Assembly (NCBI GenBank): GCA_900545345.1
Contig: UQYQ01000005.1
Span: 1-64,000 of the forward strand
From: an uncultured Ruminococcus sp.
GTDB taxonomy: Bacteria; Bacillota; Clostridia; Oscillospirales; Ruminococcaceae
DNA length: 64,000 nt
Direction: 5' to 3'
Shown: piece by piece, positions 27,114-34,779 of the stretch
Layout of the letters: each line of letters opens with the position of its first letter
How positions within the stretch are numbered: position 1 is the stretch's first letter
The notes under the pieces: generated by a model
Told to the model about the DNA's origin: nothing
What the model saw: only the letters and a program-made list of their open reading frames with translations
Databases searched by the model: none
Program-made: the position numbers and the translations under genes

Positions 27114-27558
27114 AAAAAAAGCAAAAATTTTAAATGAAATTAAGCTTAATTTTCCTAGCCTGTCAGAGAATGAGCGCTTTTCAAGGCTCGTAGTATCAGG
27201 TTTTGCATCACAGCTTGATCCCCAGGTTGATGAGATTTCTGATATAAAAACGGCTGTTTCAGAAGCTGTAACAAATTCAATAGTACATGCTTATAAGAAT
27301 GAAATAGGGAAGATAGAACTTCTGGCAAGAATATATGAGGATAATGTGATTTATATAAAGATAAAAGATTACGGCTGTGGGATACCCGATATAAAAAAAG
27401 CAATGGAACCGCTTTTTACGACATCTCCGGAAGAAGAAAGAGCAGGACTTGGCTTTGCTGTTATGGAAAGTTTTATGGATAAGCTCAGGGTTTTCAGCAG
27501 AGAAGGGAAAGGAACTTCGGTTATATTGACAAAAAAGCTTAAAACCAAGCACAACTGA
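27106..27558 (+). CDS. spoIIAB: Anti-sigma F factor / serine kinase SpoIIAB
   Basis: 150 residues of the GHKL ATPase fold: N box 'AVSEAVTNSIVHAYKN', G1 box 'DYGCGIPDIKKAM', G2 region 'ERAGLGFAVMESFMD'. SpoIIAB holds sigma F inactive and phosphorylates SpoIIAA. GAGGAGG at 27089-27095 is correctly spaced from the ATG at 27106; ATG 27100 is too close. Start overlaps the spoIIAA stop, giving coupled translation. Confidence 0.95.
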   Translation: MPRKKAKILNEIKLNFPSLSENERFSRLVVSGFASQLDPQVDEISDIKTAVSEAVTNSIVHAYKNEIGKIELLARIYEDNVIYIKIKDYGCGIPDIKKAMEPLFTTSPEEERAGLGFAVMESFMDKLRVFSREGKGTSVILTKKLKTKHN

Positions 27559-27616
27559 TTACATAGTTTAATGCACATAGTAAAAATAAATTTTTAACTC
27601 AGGAATGGATATTAAA

Positions 27617-28282
27617 ATGATTGGACTTGAGAATAATAAAAAATTTATAGAGAGTAATTTAGGACTTGTTCATCTGTGTGCGAATAAGTTTCGCTCAAAA
27701 GGTATAGATTATGATGATCTTTACGGTGCGGGCTGTGTCGGACTTTTAAAGGCGGCGAAAGGTTTTGACAGGGAAAGAGGAGTGAAATTTTCAACTTATG
27801 CTGTTCCTGTTATTTTAGGAGAAATAAAAAGATTGTTTCGTGACGGAGGAACGATTAAAGTTTCCAGAGGGTTAAAGGAACTGTCACTCAAGATAACTCA
27901 AATCAGAGAAAGATTTATTCAGAGCAAAGGCAGAGAGCCTACAATAGAAGAGCTGTCTAAGCTTGCGGATATTCCCGAAGAAGATGTTGTTGAAGCGCTT
28001 AATGTATCATTGCCGCCTTTAAGTCTTGCAGGAGGATATGATGATGACGCAAATGCTGAGATTGATATTCCTGTTTCTGCACCTGATGAAGAAATAACAA
28101 ACAGCTTGACATTAAAACAGGTTTTGTCATCACTTGATAAGAAAGATGCCAAGCTGATTTATCTTAGATATTTTCACAACAAAACACAGACGGAAACAGC
28201 AAAAATTCTCGATATGACTCAGGTTCAGGTTTCCAGAAGAGAAAAAAAGCTTCTTTTAACAATGAGAGAAAAGATGACATAA
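27617..28282 (+). CDS. sigF: Forespore sigma factor SigF
   Basis: 221 residues of the sporulation sigma-70 subgroup: region 2 'LYGAGCVGLLKAAKGFDRER', 'FSTYAVPVILGEIKRLFRDG'; region 3 'REPTIEELSKLADIPEEDV'; region 4 'NKTQTETAKILDMTQVQVSR'. Gene order spoIIAA-spoIIAB-sigF identifies it as sigma F rather than sigma G. ATG 27617 is favoured because AGGA is 12 bases ahead; ATG 27605 follows it immediately. Sigma F turns on early forespore genes. Confidence 0.93.
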   Translation: MIGLENNKKFIESNLGLVHLCANKFRSKGIDYDDLYGAGCVGLLKAAKGFDRERGVKFSTYAVPVILGEIKRLFRDGGTIKVSRGLKELSLKITQIRERFIQSKGREPTIEELSKLADIPEEDVVEALNVSLPPLSLAGGYDDDANAEIDIPVSAPDEEITNSLTLKQVLSSLDKKDAKLIYLRYFHNKTQTETAKILDMTQVQVSRREKKLLLTMREKMT

Positions 28283-28287
28283 GGTTA

Positions 28288-28318
28288 ACAGGACAGTGAG
28301 CAATCACTGTCCTGTTTT
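28288..28318 (+). terminator. Terminator of the spoIIA operon
   Basis: AACAGGACAGTGA-GCAA-TCACTGTCCTGTT followed by TTGAGCTTTT. Confidence 0.8.
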
Positions 28319-28331
28319 GAGCTTTTGGTAT

Positions 28332-29645
28332 TTAAAGGTTTTTAATATATGAAACGATATAAAGTGTTCCGCATATAACAGTATTCTGATATTGTCCGGA
28401 CATAGCTTTTTTATATTCGTTTTTTGTATCTACACCGCAGGAAGCTATACTTTTACCTTTTAATTTAATATATTTTTTGTATTCATCATTAATTATACTG
28501 CAAAGTTCTTGTTTAGGTATAGTATCATTAGTAAAATCATCAACACAGATTATTCTGTCAACACAATCAAATAGAATAGGTATAGAATTTCTGACATCTT
28601 TGCTTTTGAGTGAACCTATTATTGCCGTAATAGGTCTTGGAACTTCAGATAAAGTGTCTGATAAAGCTTTTATCCCCCCGTCATTATGGCTTCCGTCTAA
28701 AATAACATAATGCTTTTTGTTTTTCAAAGGAGAGGATAAAACCTCGGTTCTTCCGATAATAAAGGTCTTTTTCAGCCCTTTTTGAATATCAGATTCAGAA
28801 ATTTTATATTTATGCTTCACTGTATTTATTGCTTCAATTGCCGATAATGCATTTATAATCTGGTGTTCGCCGTTCATCGAAAGTGAATACGGTGTATTTT
28901 TATAAATAAAAGAAGTGTTTTCAAGTTTTACACTTTCTGTTTTAAGACTTGAAAGTTCTGGAATTATCAGTTCTGAGTTTTTTATCTTGGCAGCAGAAGT
29001 TATTACTTTTACTGCGTCGCCGGGATTTCTTGCTGATAAAACCACAGGACAGTTATCTTTTATAATTCCCGCTTTTTGCGCTGAAATTTCTTTTATGCTC
29101 TTTCCCAAAATTGCAGTGTGGTCATGTGAAATTGAGGTTATCACGGATACAAGAGGTTTTTCTATAATATTGGTGCAGTCCAAAAGTCCTCCTAATCCGG
29201 TTTCAAAAACCACGATATCGCATTTGATTTTTTTAAAATAAATCAGTGCAATTGCCATAGTTATTTCAAAGCCGGAGAAATCCTTTTCGTCATCAGTTTT
29301 ATCAAGCTTTGATTTCACTTCAAAGCATATGCTTGACAAATCTTCTTTTGAAATCATTTCGCCCATAAAGCGTATTCTGTCACGGAATTCTAAAATATAC
29401 GGTGATGTGAAAAGACCTGTTCTTATTCCTGCTTCGCAGAGGATTTCACTTATCATGGTTGAGACAGAGCCTTTTCCGTTTGTTCCTGCTATGTGTATAA
29501 ATTCCAGTGAATTTTGAGGGTTGTCAAGCATATTTAAAAGTCTTTGAACTCTTGATAAATCATTAACTTTTTTTCCGAGACGTGAAAAACTCATTATGAA
29601 TTTCATTGCGTCCTCAAAACCGAAATCAGTTAGATTAGTATTCAT
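28332..29645 (-). CDS. folC: Folylpolyglutamate/dihydrofolate synthase
   Basis: 437 residues of the Mur ligase family. The P loop is 'HIAGTNGKGSVSTMISEIL', with 'GLFTSPYILEFRDRI', 'VFETGLGGLLDCTN' and 'SHDHTAILGKSIKEI'. FolC adds glutamate to folates and may also make dihydrofolate from dihydropteroate. GGTGATA precedes the ATG. Convergent to sigF; monocistronic. Confidence 0.95.
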   Translation of the reverse strand: MNTNLTDFGFEDAMKFIMSFSRLGKKVNDLSRVQRLLNMLDNPQNSLEFIHIAGTNGKGSVSTMISEILCEAGIRTGLFTSPYILEFRDRIRFMGEMISKEDLSSICFEVKSKLDKTDDEKDFSGFEITMAIALIYFKKIKCDIVVFETGLGGLLDCTNIIEKPLVSVITSISHDHTAILGKSIKEISAQKAGIIKDNCPVVLSARNPGDAVKVITSAAKIKNSELIIPELSSLKTESVKLENTSFIYKNTPYSLSMNGEHQIINALSAIEAINTVKHKYKISESDIQKGLKKTFIIGRTEVLSSPLKNKKHYVILDGSHNDGGIKALSDTLSEVPRPITAIIGSLKSKDVRNSIPILFDCVDRIICVDDFTNDTIPKQELCSIINDEYKKYIKLKGKSIASCGVDTKNEYKKAMSGQYQNTVICGTLYIVSYIKNL

Positions 29646-29819
29646 ATTTTATCACCGTTAAATTTAATTATCATTTATATAGTATAGCACGATTTTAATT
29701 TTTTTTCATTATATATTGAAAAGTGACAGACATCATATCAAAAATTAATAACAAGTTCATAATTAGGCTGTATACTACTTTTAATATGTTTTTCCTGATT
29801 TAGAATGGTGATGAGTTTT

Positions 29820-30761
29820 ATGAATAAAAGAAAAGGCGATAACGAGAAACCAAAAATAAATTCTGATATAAAGAATTTGATTCCTGAGGAAGATTTTGAT
29901 TATGAACAAAAGCGTTTTGAATCTGAAAAGAATGCTCGGGAGCGTTATGAGAAAGAACGTTTAGATTATGAAGAACGCATGGTTCAGGAGCGAAAAAATT
30001 ATGAAAAGCAGCTTGAAAACGAAAAGGTTGAGCTTGTAAAGTTAAAAACCGGTGTAATAGATGAAAGTGATATCATCAAAGAGGAAATTTCCGCTCCTAT
30101 TAAACTGAGTAAAAAAGAATGGCTGAAAAATTTTTGGTGGCACAATAAAATTATTATAATAGTAGTTATACTTGCTGCGGCTGTTGTTTCTTATATAACC
30201 TATGACACGCTTTCAAGAGTAAAGCCCGATTTAAAGATAATTATGACAGTTAATAACGGTCTTGTAAATAGAACCGAAGAGATAGAAAATTATTTTGAAA
30301 GATTCTGTACAGATTTAAACGGCGACGGTGAGGTTAAGGTTCAGGTTTTGTCGGCACCGCTTACGGATGATACAGATGATTATGTTCAGATTCAGCAGTA
30401 TCAGGAAGTCTATCTTGCAAATATGCAGACAGGGGAAGTCATATTTATTTTAACTGATGATAAAACCGATACTGATATTTACAGCGAAAACGAAAGTGAC
30501 AATCTTTTGTCTGATTTATCTTCTGAATTTAAGGACAATGAATTTGTGAACAATAAAGGTCTTGCATTAAAAGGCGACTATATTGAAGATGTTTTTAAGT
30601 ATCACACAAATTATCCTCAGAATATTTATCTCGGAATGAGAAAGCCTGTAAAAACTTTAAAAGACAGCAAAGAAGATATGCAGAAAAATTACGATGAAGC
30701 ATTTAAAATCTTTAAAGCTATGTCAGAGGATATAAAGAAAAACACTAAAGCTGTTAATTAA
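29820..30761 (+). CDS. Coiled-coil membrane protein of unknown function
   Basis: 313 residues. The N-terminal part (about 30-85) is a charged coiled coil ('YEKERLDYEERMVQERKNYE'). One membrane helix ('IIIIVVILAAAVVSYITY', near 120-137) follows a Trp-rich stretch, 'FWWHNK', and an outer acidic domain fills the rest. I recognise no family with certainty. GGTGAT is 7 bases ahead of the ATG at 29820; two other ATGs at 29805 and 29811 overlap it. A 39-codon membrane peptide gene follows, and then ung. Confidence 0.75.
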   Translation: MNKRKGDNEKPKINSDIKNLIPEEDFDYEQKRFESEKNARERYEKERLDYEERMVQERKNYEKQLENEKVELVKLKTGVIDESDIIKEEISAPIKLSKKEWLKNFWWHNKIIIIVVILAAAVVSYITYDTLSRVKPDLKIIMTVNNGLVNRTEEIENYFERFCTDLNGDGEVKVQVLSAPLTDDTDDYVQIQQYQEVYLANMQTGEVIFILTDDKTDTDIYSENESDNLLSDLSSEFKDNEFVNNKGLALKGDYIEDVFKYHTNYPQNIYLGMRKPVKTLKDSKEDMQKNYDEAFKIFKAMSEDIKKNTKAVN

Positions 30762-30793
30762 CAATAATTTCAAGAAATAATCGGAGGACTGTT

Positions 30794-30913
30794 ATGAAAA
30801 AGAATGAAAAGAAAAGCTTTATTATGCGTATTATAGTACTGGCAGTTGTGGCTGCAATGGTACTGGGAATTATAGCAAGCGTTATTTACGAGGGTGCAGT
30901 CGGAACTATGTAA
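30794..30913 (+). CDS. Small single-pass membrane protein (39 aa)
   Basis: Short gene with a strong CGGAGG site 8 bases ahead of its ATG. The product has a basic start (MKKNEKKSFIMR) and one hydrophobic helix ('IIVLAVVAAMVLGIIASVIY'). It lies 32 bases after the coiled-coil membrane protein, probably in one operon. Such small membrane proteins often act as subunits; function unknown. Confidence 0.7.
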   Translation: MKKNEKKSFIMRIIVLAVVAAMVLGIIASVIYEGAVGTM

Positions 30914-30943
30914 AGCGAACAATGTTTGAATAATAATTCACAA

Positions 30944-30977
30944 GGAGGTATGCTCGTAAAGAGCTGATTACATAATG
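30944..30977 (+). promoter_or_regulatory. Shine-Dalgarno of ung interrupted by a hairpin
   Basis: GGAGG (30944-30948) and TGAT (30965-30968) are separated by 16 bases containing GCTC-GTAAA-GAGC. Removing them leaves AAGGAGGTGATTACATAATG, a perfect ribosome site for the ATG at 30975. Confidence 0.7.
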
Positions 30978-31646
30978 GTTAATATAGGCAATGAATGGGA
31001 CGAAATTTTAAAAGACGAATTTAAAAAAGAATATTATCTCAAGCTTCGTGAATTTTTAAAGCGTGAGTATGCTACACAAAGAATTTATCCTGATATGTAT
31101 GATATTTTCAATGCACTTAAATATACTTCATACAGTGATGTCAAGGCGGTTATTTTAGGTCAGGACCCTTATCACGGAGCAGGTCAGGCACATGGGCTTT
31201 GCTTTTCGGTTAAAGAGGGTGTGCCTTTTCCTCCGTCGCTTAAAAATATTTTTAAGGAGCTAAATGCAGATTTAGGCGTTACACCGCCGAAGAACGGTAC
31301 CTTAACCGCTTGGGCAAAGCAGGGTGTGCTGCTTATGAACACAGCACTTACTGTCCGTGAGGGACAGGCGAACAGCCATAGGGGTAAGGGCTGGGAGATT
31401 TTAACCGACGAGGTTGTAAGAAAGCTCAATGAGCGAGAAAAGCCAATTGCGTTTATTTTATGGGGCGGAAATGCAAGAGCAAAGAAATCACTTATTACAA
31501 ATCCTGTGCACAGGGTTTTTGAGGCCGCTCACCCAAGTCCACTTTCTGCTTTTAACGGCTTTTTCGGGTGCAGGCATTTTTCAAAGGTAAATGAGTTTTT
31601 GGTTTCAACCGGACAAGAGCCTATCAACTGGCAATTGCAGGGGTGA
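30975..31646 (+). CDS. ung: Uracil-DNA glycosylase
   Basis: 223 residues, family 1 UDG. The water-activating loop 'GQDPYHGAGQAHGL' is at about 61-74, and the DNA-intercalating 'AHPSPLSAF' at about 184-192, with 'FILWGGNARAKK' between. It removes uracil from DNA to start base-excision repair. The start is fixed by the unusual hairpin-interrupted ribosome site. The stop is followed at once by a degenerate repeat. Confidence 0.96.
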   Translation: MVNIGNEWDEILKDEFKKEYYLKLREFLKREYATQRIYPDMYDIFNALKYTSYSDVKAVILGQDPYHGAGQAHGLCFSVKEGVPFPPSLKNIFKELNADLGVTPPKNGTLTAWAKQGVLLMNTALTVREGQANSHRGKGWEILTDEVVRKLNEREKPIAFILWGGNARAKKSLITNPVHRVFEAAHPSPLSAFNGFFGCRHFSKVNEFLVSTGQEPINWQLQG

Positions 31647-31649
31647 CCT

Positions 31650-31745
31650 CTGCACGCATTCCGCCTTTGAATAGTTTGTCAGATGTAAGGCAAAGTGCAA
31701 CGGCGGGTTTAATCAAAGCAAACGCCTTGCATTCGGTCTGTCTTT
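31650..31745. repeat. Degenerate dispersed repeat, copy 1
   Basis: A stretch right after the ung stop that lines up with the one after araD (41238-41350): both have CCTTTG, then GCAACGG.GGG.TT 36-38 bases later, then CCTTGCATTCG or CCCTGCACTCG. The rest of the gap to 31902 is AT-rich and contains a TTGTAA...TTACAA inverted repeat at about 31817-31835. Confidence 0.4.
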
Positions 31746-31902
31746 TTCAAGTTTGATAAGCGTTATAATCAGAGAAACGGCAGGTTGCTCAATGGATAAT
31801 GTACAATTGACATTATTGTAATATTTTGTTACAATAAATGCCGTACATACTGTTACTTAAAATAAGTTTATAATATTGTTATACGATTTTAAGGGGGATT
31901 AT

Positions 31903-33369
31903 ATGAAGAAAAGAATTTTAAGTGTTCTGACAATGCTTGTTATGGCGGTTAGCCTGTTCGGAGTTTTGCCGAGCATTACGGCAAGTGCTGTAATAGGTCA
32001 AGCGTCTATAAAATTTCATATAAAAGAAGGATATGTAATGACATATCGTAAATTAATCAACGGTAAATCGGCAAAATATTTTTATGATTCAAACGGTAAT
32101 AAGATATTATATCAACGCAGTGACGGCTTATGGGAAAAGTATACCTATGATTCAAACGGTAATAAGATATTATATCAATGCAGTAACGGCTCATGGGAAA
32201 AGTATACCTATGATTCAGACGGACACGAGTTATCTTATGAAGACAGTGACGGAAGATGGCGAAAGAGCACCTATAATTCAAACGGTAATAATATATCATA
32301 TGAAACCAGTGAAGGTGTTCTGAAAACCAATACATATACCTATCACTCAAACGGAAAGATAGAAACTAAACTGGAGGAATTCGGTGACGGTGAATGGCGA
32401 AAGTATGTTTATGATTCAAACGGTAATCAGATATCATATGAACGCAGTGACGGTGTTTCAAGTATTTATACTTATACCTATCACTCAAACGGAGAGATAG
32501 AAACCCAACTGGAAGAATACAATGACGGTAGTTGGAATAAGTACACCTATGATTTTGACGGGAATGAAACATCTTATAAAAACAGCAATGGCAGCTATAG
32601 AGAATATCATCCAAACGGAAAAATTAAAATCAAATTAGTTAAAAACAGCAACGGCAAATGGACAAAGTATACCTATGATTCAAACGGTAATGATCTGTCA
32701 TATGAAACCAGTGACGGTGTTTCAAGTATCTATACTTATACCTATTATTCAAACGGAGAGATAGAAACCCAACTGGAAGAATACAGTGACGGTGTATGGT
32801 GTAAGCATGTCTATGATTCAAACGGAAATAATATATATTCCGAAGACAGCTACGGCAATTGTGAAGAAGCGAGATATGTAAAAATAGACAGTGAAGAATT
32901 TAAAAATTATATTTATAACACTCCATCAGATAACATACCGTCTGATAATAAAAAAACCTCTTCATCAACTCAGCAGACAAAGAAACCGACCACCAAAGCA
33001 ACAAGAAACGCAAATCAGGTTTTAAAGGACAAAATGGCAGCTAAGAAGGCTATGAAACAGGCAAAACTAACAAGCCTTAAGGTTAGGAGCAAGTCCAGAA
33101 AGAAAATCAGTGTCGTCTGGAAAAAAGTTAAGAAAGCCAAGGGCTATCAGGTTCAGGTTTCGACAAACAAAAAGTTCAAGAAGAGCAAAATTATCTTTAA
33201 GAAAGATGTTAAGAAGACAAAGCTTAAAATCAAGAACAAGAAGATTAAGAGTAAAAAGAAATACTTTGTAAGAGTAAGAGCTTACGCTGAATACAAGGAT
33301 ATAAACAACAAGAGTGTCAGAGTATACAGCAAGTGGAATAGGAAGCTCAGAAAAGTAAAGGTTAAATAG
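31903..33369 (+). CDS. Secreted YD-like repeat protein with Lys-rich C-terminal module
   Basis: 488 residues. Signal peptide about 1-30 (ends 'TASAV'). About twelve repeats of 21-23 residues of the type Y-T-Y-D-S-N-G-N...Y..S-D-G.W.K (about 50-345) resemble YD/Rhs or YwqK-type repeats. A Thr/Lys linker follows, then a basic fibronectin-III-like module (about 390-488) that is a close match to that of the GH5 enzyme. AAGGGGG precedes the ATG at 31903. YD-type repeats usually build a beta surface for sugar or protein binding. Function not known; likely wall-attached. Confidence 0.82.
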   Translation: MKKRILSVLTMLVMAVSLFGVLPSITASAVIGQASIKFHIKEGYVMTYRKLINGKSAKYFYDSNGNKILYQRSDGLWEKYTYDSNGNKILYQCSNGSWEKYTYDSDGHELSYEDSDGRWRKSTYNSNGNNISYETSEGVLKTNTYTYHSNGKIETKLEEFGDGEWRKYVYDSNGNQISYERSDGVSSIYTYTYHSNGEIETQLEEYNDGSWNKYTYDFDGNETSYKNSNGSYREYHPNGKIKIKLVKNSNGKWTKYTYDSNGNDLSYETSDGVSSIYTYTYYSNGEIETQLEEYSDGVWCKHVYDSNGNNIYSEDSYGNCEEARYVKIDSEEFKNYIYNTPSDNIPSDNKKTSSSTQQTKKPTTKATRNANQVLKDKMAAKKAMKQAKLTSLKVRSKSRKKISVVWKKVKKAKGYQVQVSTNKKFKKSKIIFKKDVKKTKLKIKNKKIKSKKKYFVRVRAYAEYKDINNKSVRVYSKWNRKLRKVKVK

Positions 33370-33427
33370 TGAGTAAAAGTCTGCCGTTAATGAAAATAAT
33401 TACATAGTAGAATTATTAATAGGCAGA

Positions 33428-33487
33428 GAGCCGACGGCGGCTCGCCGCAAGTGGAATAGGAAGCTCGGAAAAGTTAAAGTTAAATAA
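33428..33487 (+). repeat. Palindrome next to a duplicated gene tail
   Basis: GAGCCG-ACGG-CGGCTC (33428-33443) is followed by a second copy (33447-33487) of the last 40 bases of the YD-repeat gene (33329-33369), with few changes. The copy still reads KWNRKLGKVKVK and a stop but has no start. Confidence 0.8.
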
Positions 33488-33493
33488 CGATAA

Positions 33494-33535
33494 AAAACTG
33501 ACCCCTTGTCAAACGGCGAGAGGTCAGTTTCTTTG
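33494..33535 (+). terminator. Terminator of the YD-repeat gene
   Basis: AAACTGACC / GGTCAGTTT stem followed by CTTTG; imperfect. Confidence 0.55.
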
Positions 33536-33556
33536 ATTAAAATTTTGTATTATTTT

Positions 33557-33590
33557 AAAACCGTCAGTGTTTTTAACTGACGGTTTTTTA
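33557..33590. terminator. Bidirectional terminator
   Basis: AAAACCGTCAGT / ACTGACGGTTTT stem with T runs on both strands. It ends the XRE gene on the minus strand. Confidence 0.8.
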
Positions 33591-33812
33591 TTCCCAATCT
33601 TTATAGCTGTGTTTTTTATTTGTTAATCCGGTTATATAGTCTAATGACACATTATAAAACTTGGCTAGTTTTACTGCGAAATCAAGCGGTATTTTACTTT
33701 CTCCTCTTTCATACCGTTGATATTGAGATGTATGCATTTTAAATAATTTAGATATATCGGTTTGATTTAAATCATTATCTTCTCTGAGGTCTTTTATTCT
33801 TGTAAAAAGCAT
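33588..33812 (-). CDS. XRE-family (Cro/CI-like) regulator
   Basis: 74 residues, essentially one HTH_3 domain: 'IKDLREDNDLNQTDISKLFK', 'SQYQRYERGESKIPLDFAVK', 'YNVSLDYITGL'. AAGGAG is 8 bases ahead of the ATG at 33812. It is divergent from a ribbon-helix-helix gene, and the shared intergenic region contains two direct repeats over the promoter. Phage-like or toxin-antitoxin-like regulator pair; DNA-binding role is secure, target inferred. Confidence 0.88.
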   Translation of the reverse strand: MLFTRIKDLREDNDLNQTDISKLFKMHTSQYQRYERGESKIPLDFAVKLAKFYNVSLDYITGLTNKKHSYKDWE

Positions 33813-33858
33813 GTTTAGCACTCCTTTTAATAATTATAACAGTTTTAATGATTTTTTC

Positions 33859-33911
33859 TTGACAATAACCTAAAATTGTGTTATTATTCAACTACAACCT
33901 ATTTTTGTGTT
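33859..33911 (+). promoter_or_regulatory. Promoter and repeated operators of the RHH gene
   Basis: TTGACA (33859-33864) and TATTAT (33882-33887) are 17 bases apart. Two direct repeats ACCTAaaaTTGTGTT (33868-33882) and ACCTAtttTTGTGTT (33897-33911) lie on the spacer and just downstream of the -10 box, 29 bases apart. They are candidate binding sites for the neighbouring XRE protein. Confidence 0.65.
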
Positions 33912-33932
33912 TTCAAAAGAAGGAGGAAAAAC

Positions 33933-34109
33933 ATGAATAAATACAATAAAATCAGAAATCTGACAGTAAGAATAGAGGCGAATTTGCTTGATAAACTGCA
34001 TTATGCGGCAAATTATGACGGACGCTCGGCAAACTCGCAAATATTATATTTAATACGAAAGTATATAAAAAAGCATGAAGAGGAAAACGGAGTTATAGAT
34101 TTTAAATAA
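33933..34109 (+). CDS. Small ribbon-helix-helix (Arc-like) DNA-binding protein
   Basis: 58 residues: beta strand 'NLTVRIEANLLDKLHYAANY', then helices 'SANSQILYLIRKYIKKHEE'. This is the Arc/MetJ fold. AAGGAGG precedes the ATG at 33933; the upstream frame has no ribosome site. Divergent partner of the XRE gene. It is a distant relative of the five tandem genes at 41764-42930 but lacks their 'KAYDR' signature. Confidence 0.8.
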   Translation: MNKYNKIRNLTVRIEANLLDKLHYAANYDGRSANSQILYLIRKYIKKHEEENGVIDFK

Positions 34110-34120
34110 AAGAGAAATGA

Positions 34121-34158
34121 ACAAAAAACCGACCTCCCGCCAAACGGTGAGAGGTCCT
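34121..34158 (-). terminator. Terminator of the DUF308 gene
   Basis: On the minus strand GACCTCTCACC-GTTT-GGCGGGAGGTC is followed by GGTTTTTTG. Confidence 0.75.
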
Positions 34159-34176
34159 TGTTATTGATGTCTTAAA

Positions 34177-34758
34177 TCAATCTATATCAATAATATCGTT
34201 TTTAGCTTCAGCCTGACGCAGGAAATTGATTTTCTTCTGAACATAAAGGTAGTTCCAAACGCTTGATATGCCGTACCAGATGAAAGCAATGCCTAAGCAT
34301 ATGATTATTGCTTTTTCGACATTAAGCGGATTAATCAGCACAAAGATACCGAATGCAAATGTTATTATAGACTCAATCATGCTTATGTGCCAGAAATATA
34401 TGTTATTGTTTTTCAGAAACACCGATTTCTGAATTGAAGTAATACCGTCGATGATAAGAAGAATTCCCAAAACTATAGGAATAAATGTAGCAAGATACTT
34501 TGGATTTATGAAAATTACTATTCCGATTACCGAGGCGATTATGCCTTTTAACAGTGTAAGACTGAAAGCCCCGTCATATGATTTAGCGGTAAAATAGCTT
34601 ATTATATCGACAATTCCGTAAATAAGTATAGCCGCAGCGATTGCATAACAGATAACGCTCATAGTTTTTTCAGGATATATGACCATTATCACACCAATCA
34701 AAAGGCTTACTACAGCCATGAGAAGCTCCATACGTCTTATTCTTTCTAAAATTTTCAT
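34177..34758 (-). CDS. HdeD-like DUF308 membrane protein
   Basis: 193 residues with six hydrophobic helices arranged as three hairpins ('ELLMAVVSLLIGVIMVIYP', 'GIIASVIGIVIFINPKY', 'ITFAFGIFVLINPLNVEKA'), the repeat pattern of DUF308/HdeD proteins. In Escherichia coli HdeD is linked to acid resistance; the role in Clostridia is not known. GAGGGA precedes the ATG. It follows the Nif3-like gene by 21 bases and may be cotranscribed with it. Confidence 0.85.
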   Translation of the reverse strand: MKILERIRRMELLMAVVSLLIGVIMVIYPEKTMSVICYAIAAAILIYGIVDIISYFTAKSYDGAFSLTLLKGIIASVIGIVIFINPKYLATFIPIVLGILLIIDGITSIQKSVFLKNNNIYFWHISMIESIITFAFGIFVLINPLNVEKAIIICLGIAFIWYGISSVWNYLYVQKKINFLRQAEAKNDIIDID

Positions 34759-34779
34759 TTAATGTCCCTCATTTCAAAT

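Noticed and set aside
24432..27578. Several minus-strand frames of 60-90 codons in the GH25 and spoIIA region
   Set aside because: All lie opposite well-supported genes and lack ribosome sites or recognisable motifs.
31646..31902. Possible tRNA or small RNA between ung and the YD-repeat gene
   Set aside because: No cloverleaf or acceptor stem could be drawn; the stretch resembles the degenerate repeat after araD instead.
32057..32821. Three His/Arg/Tyr-rich frames on the minus strand with apparent internal repeats
   Set aside because: They are shadows of the tandem coding repeats of the YD-like gene; no ribosome sites.
32084..32850. Regular repeats that could suggest a CRISPR array
   Set aside because: Period is 63-69 bases without unique spacers, and the repeats translate into one continuous secreted protein.
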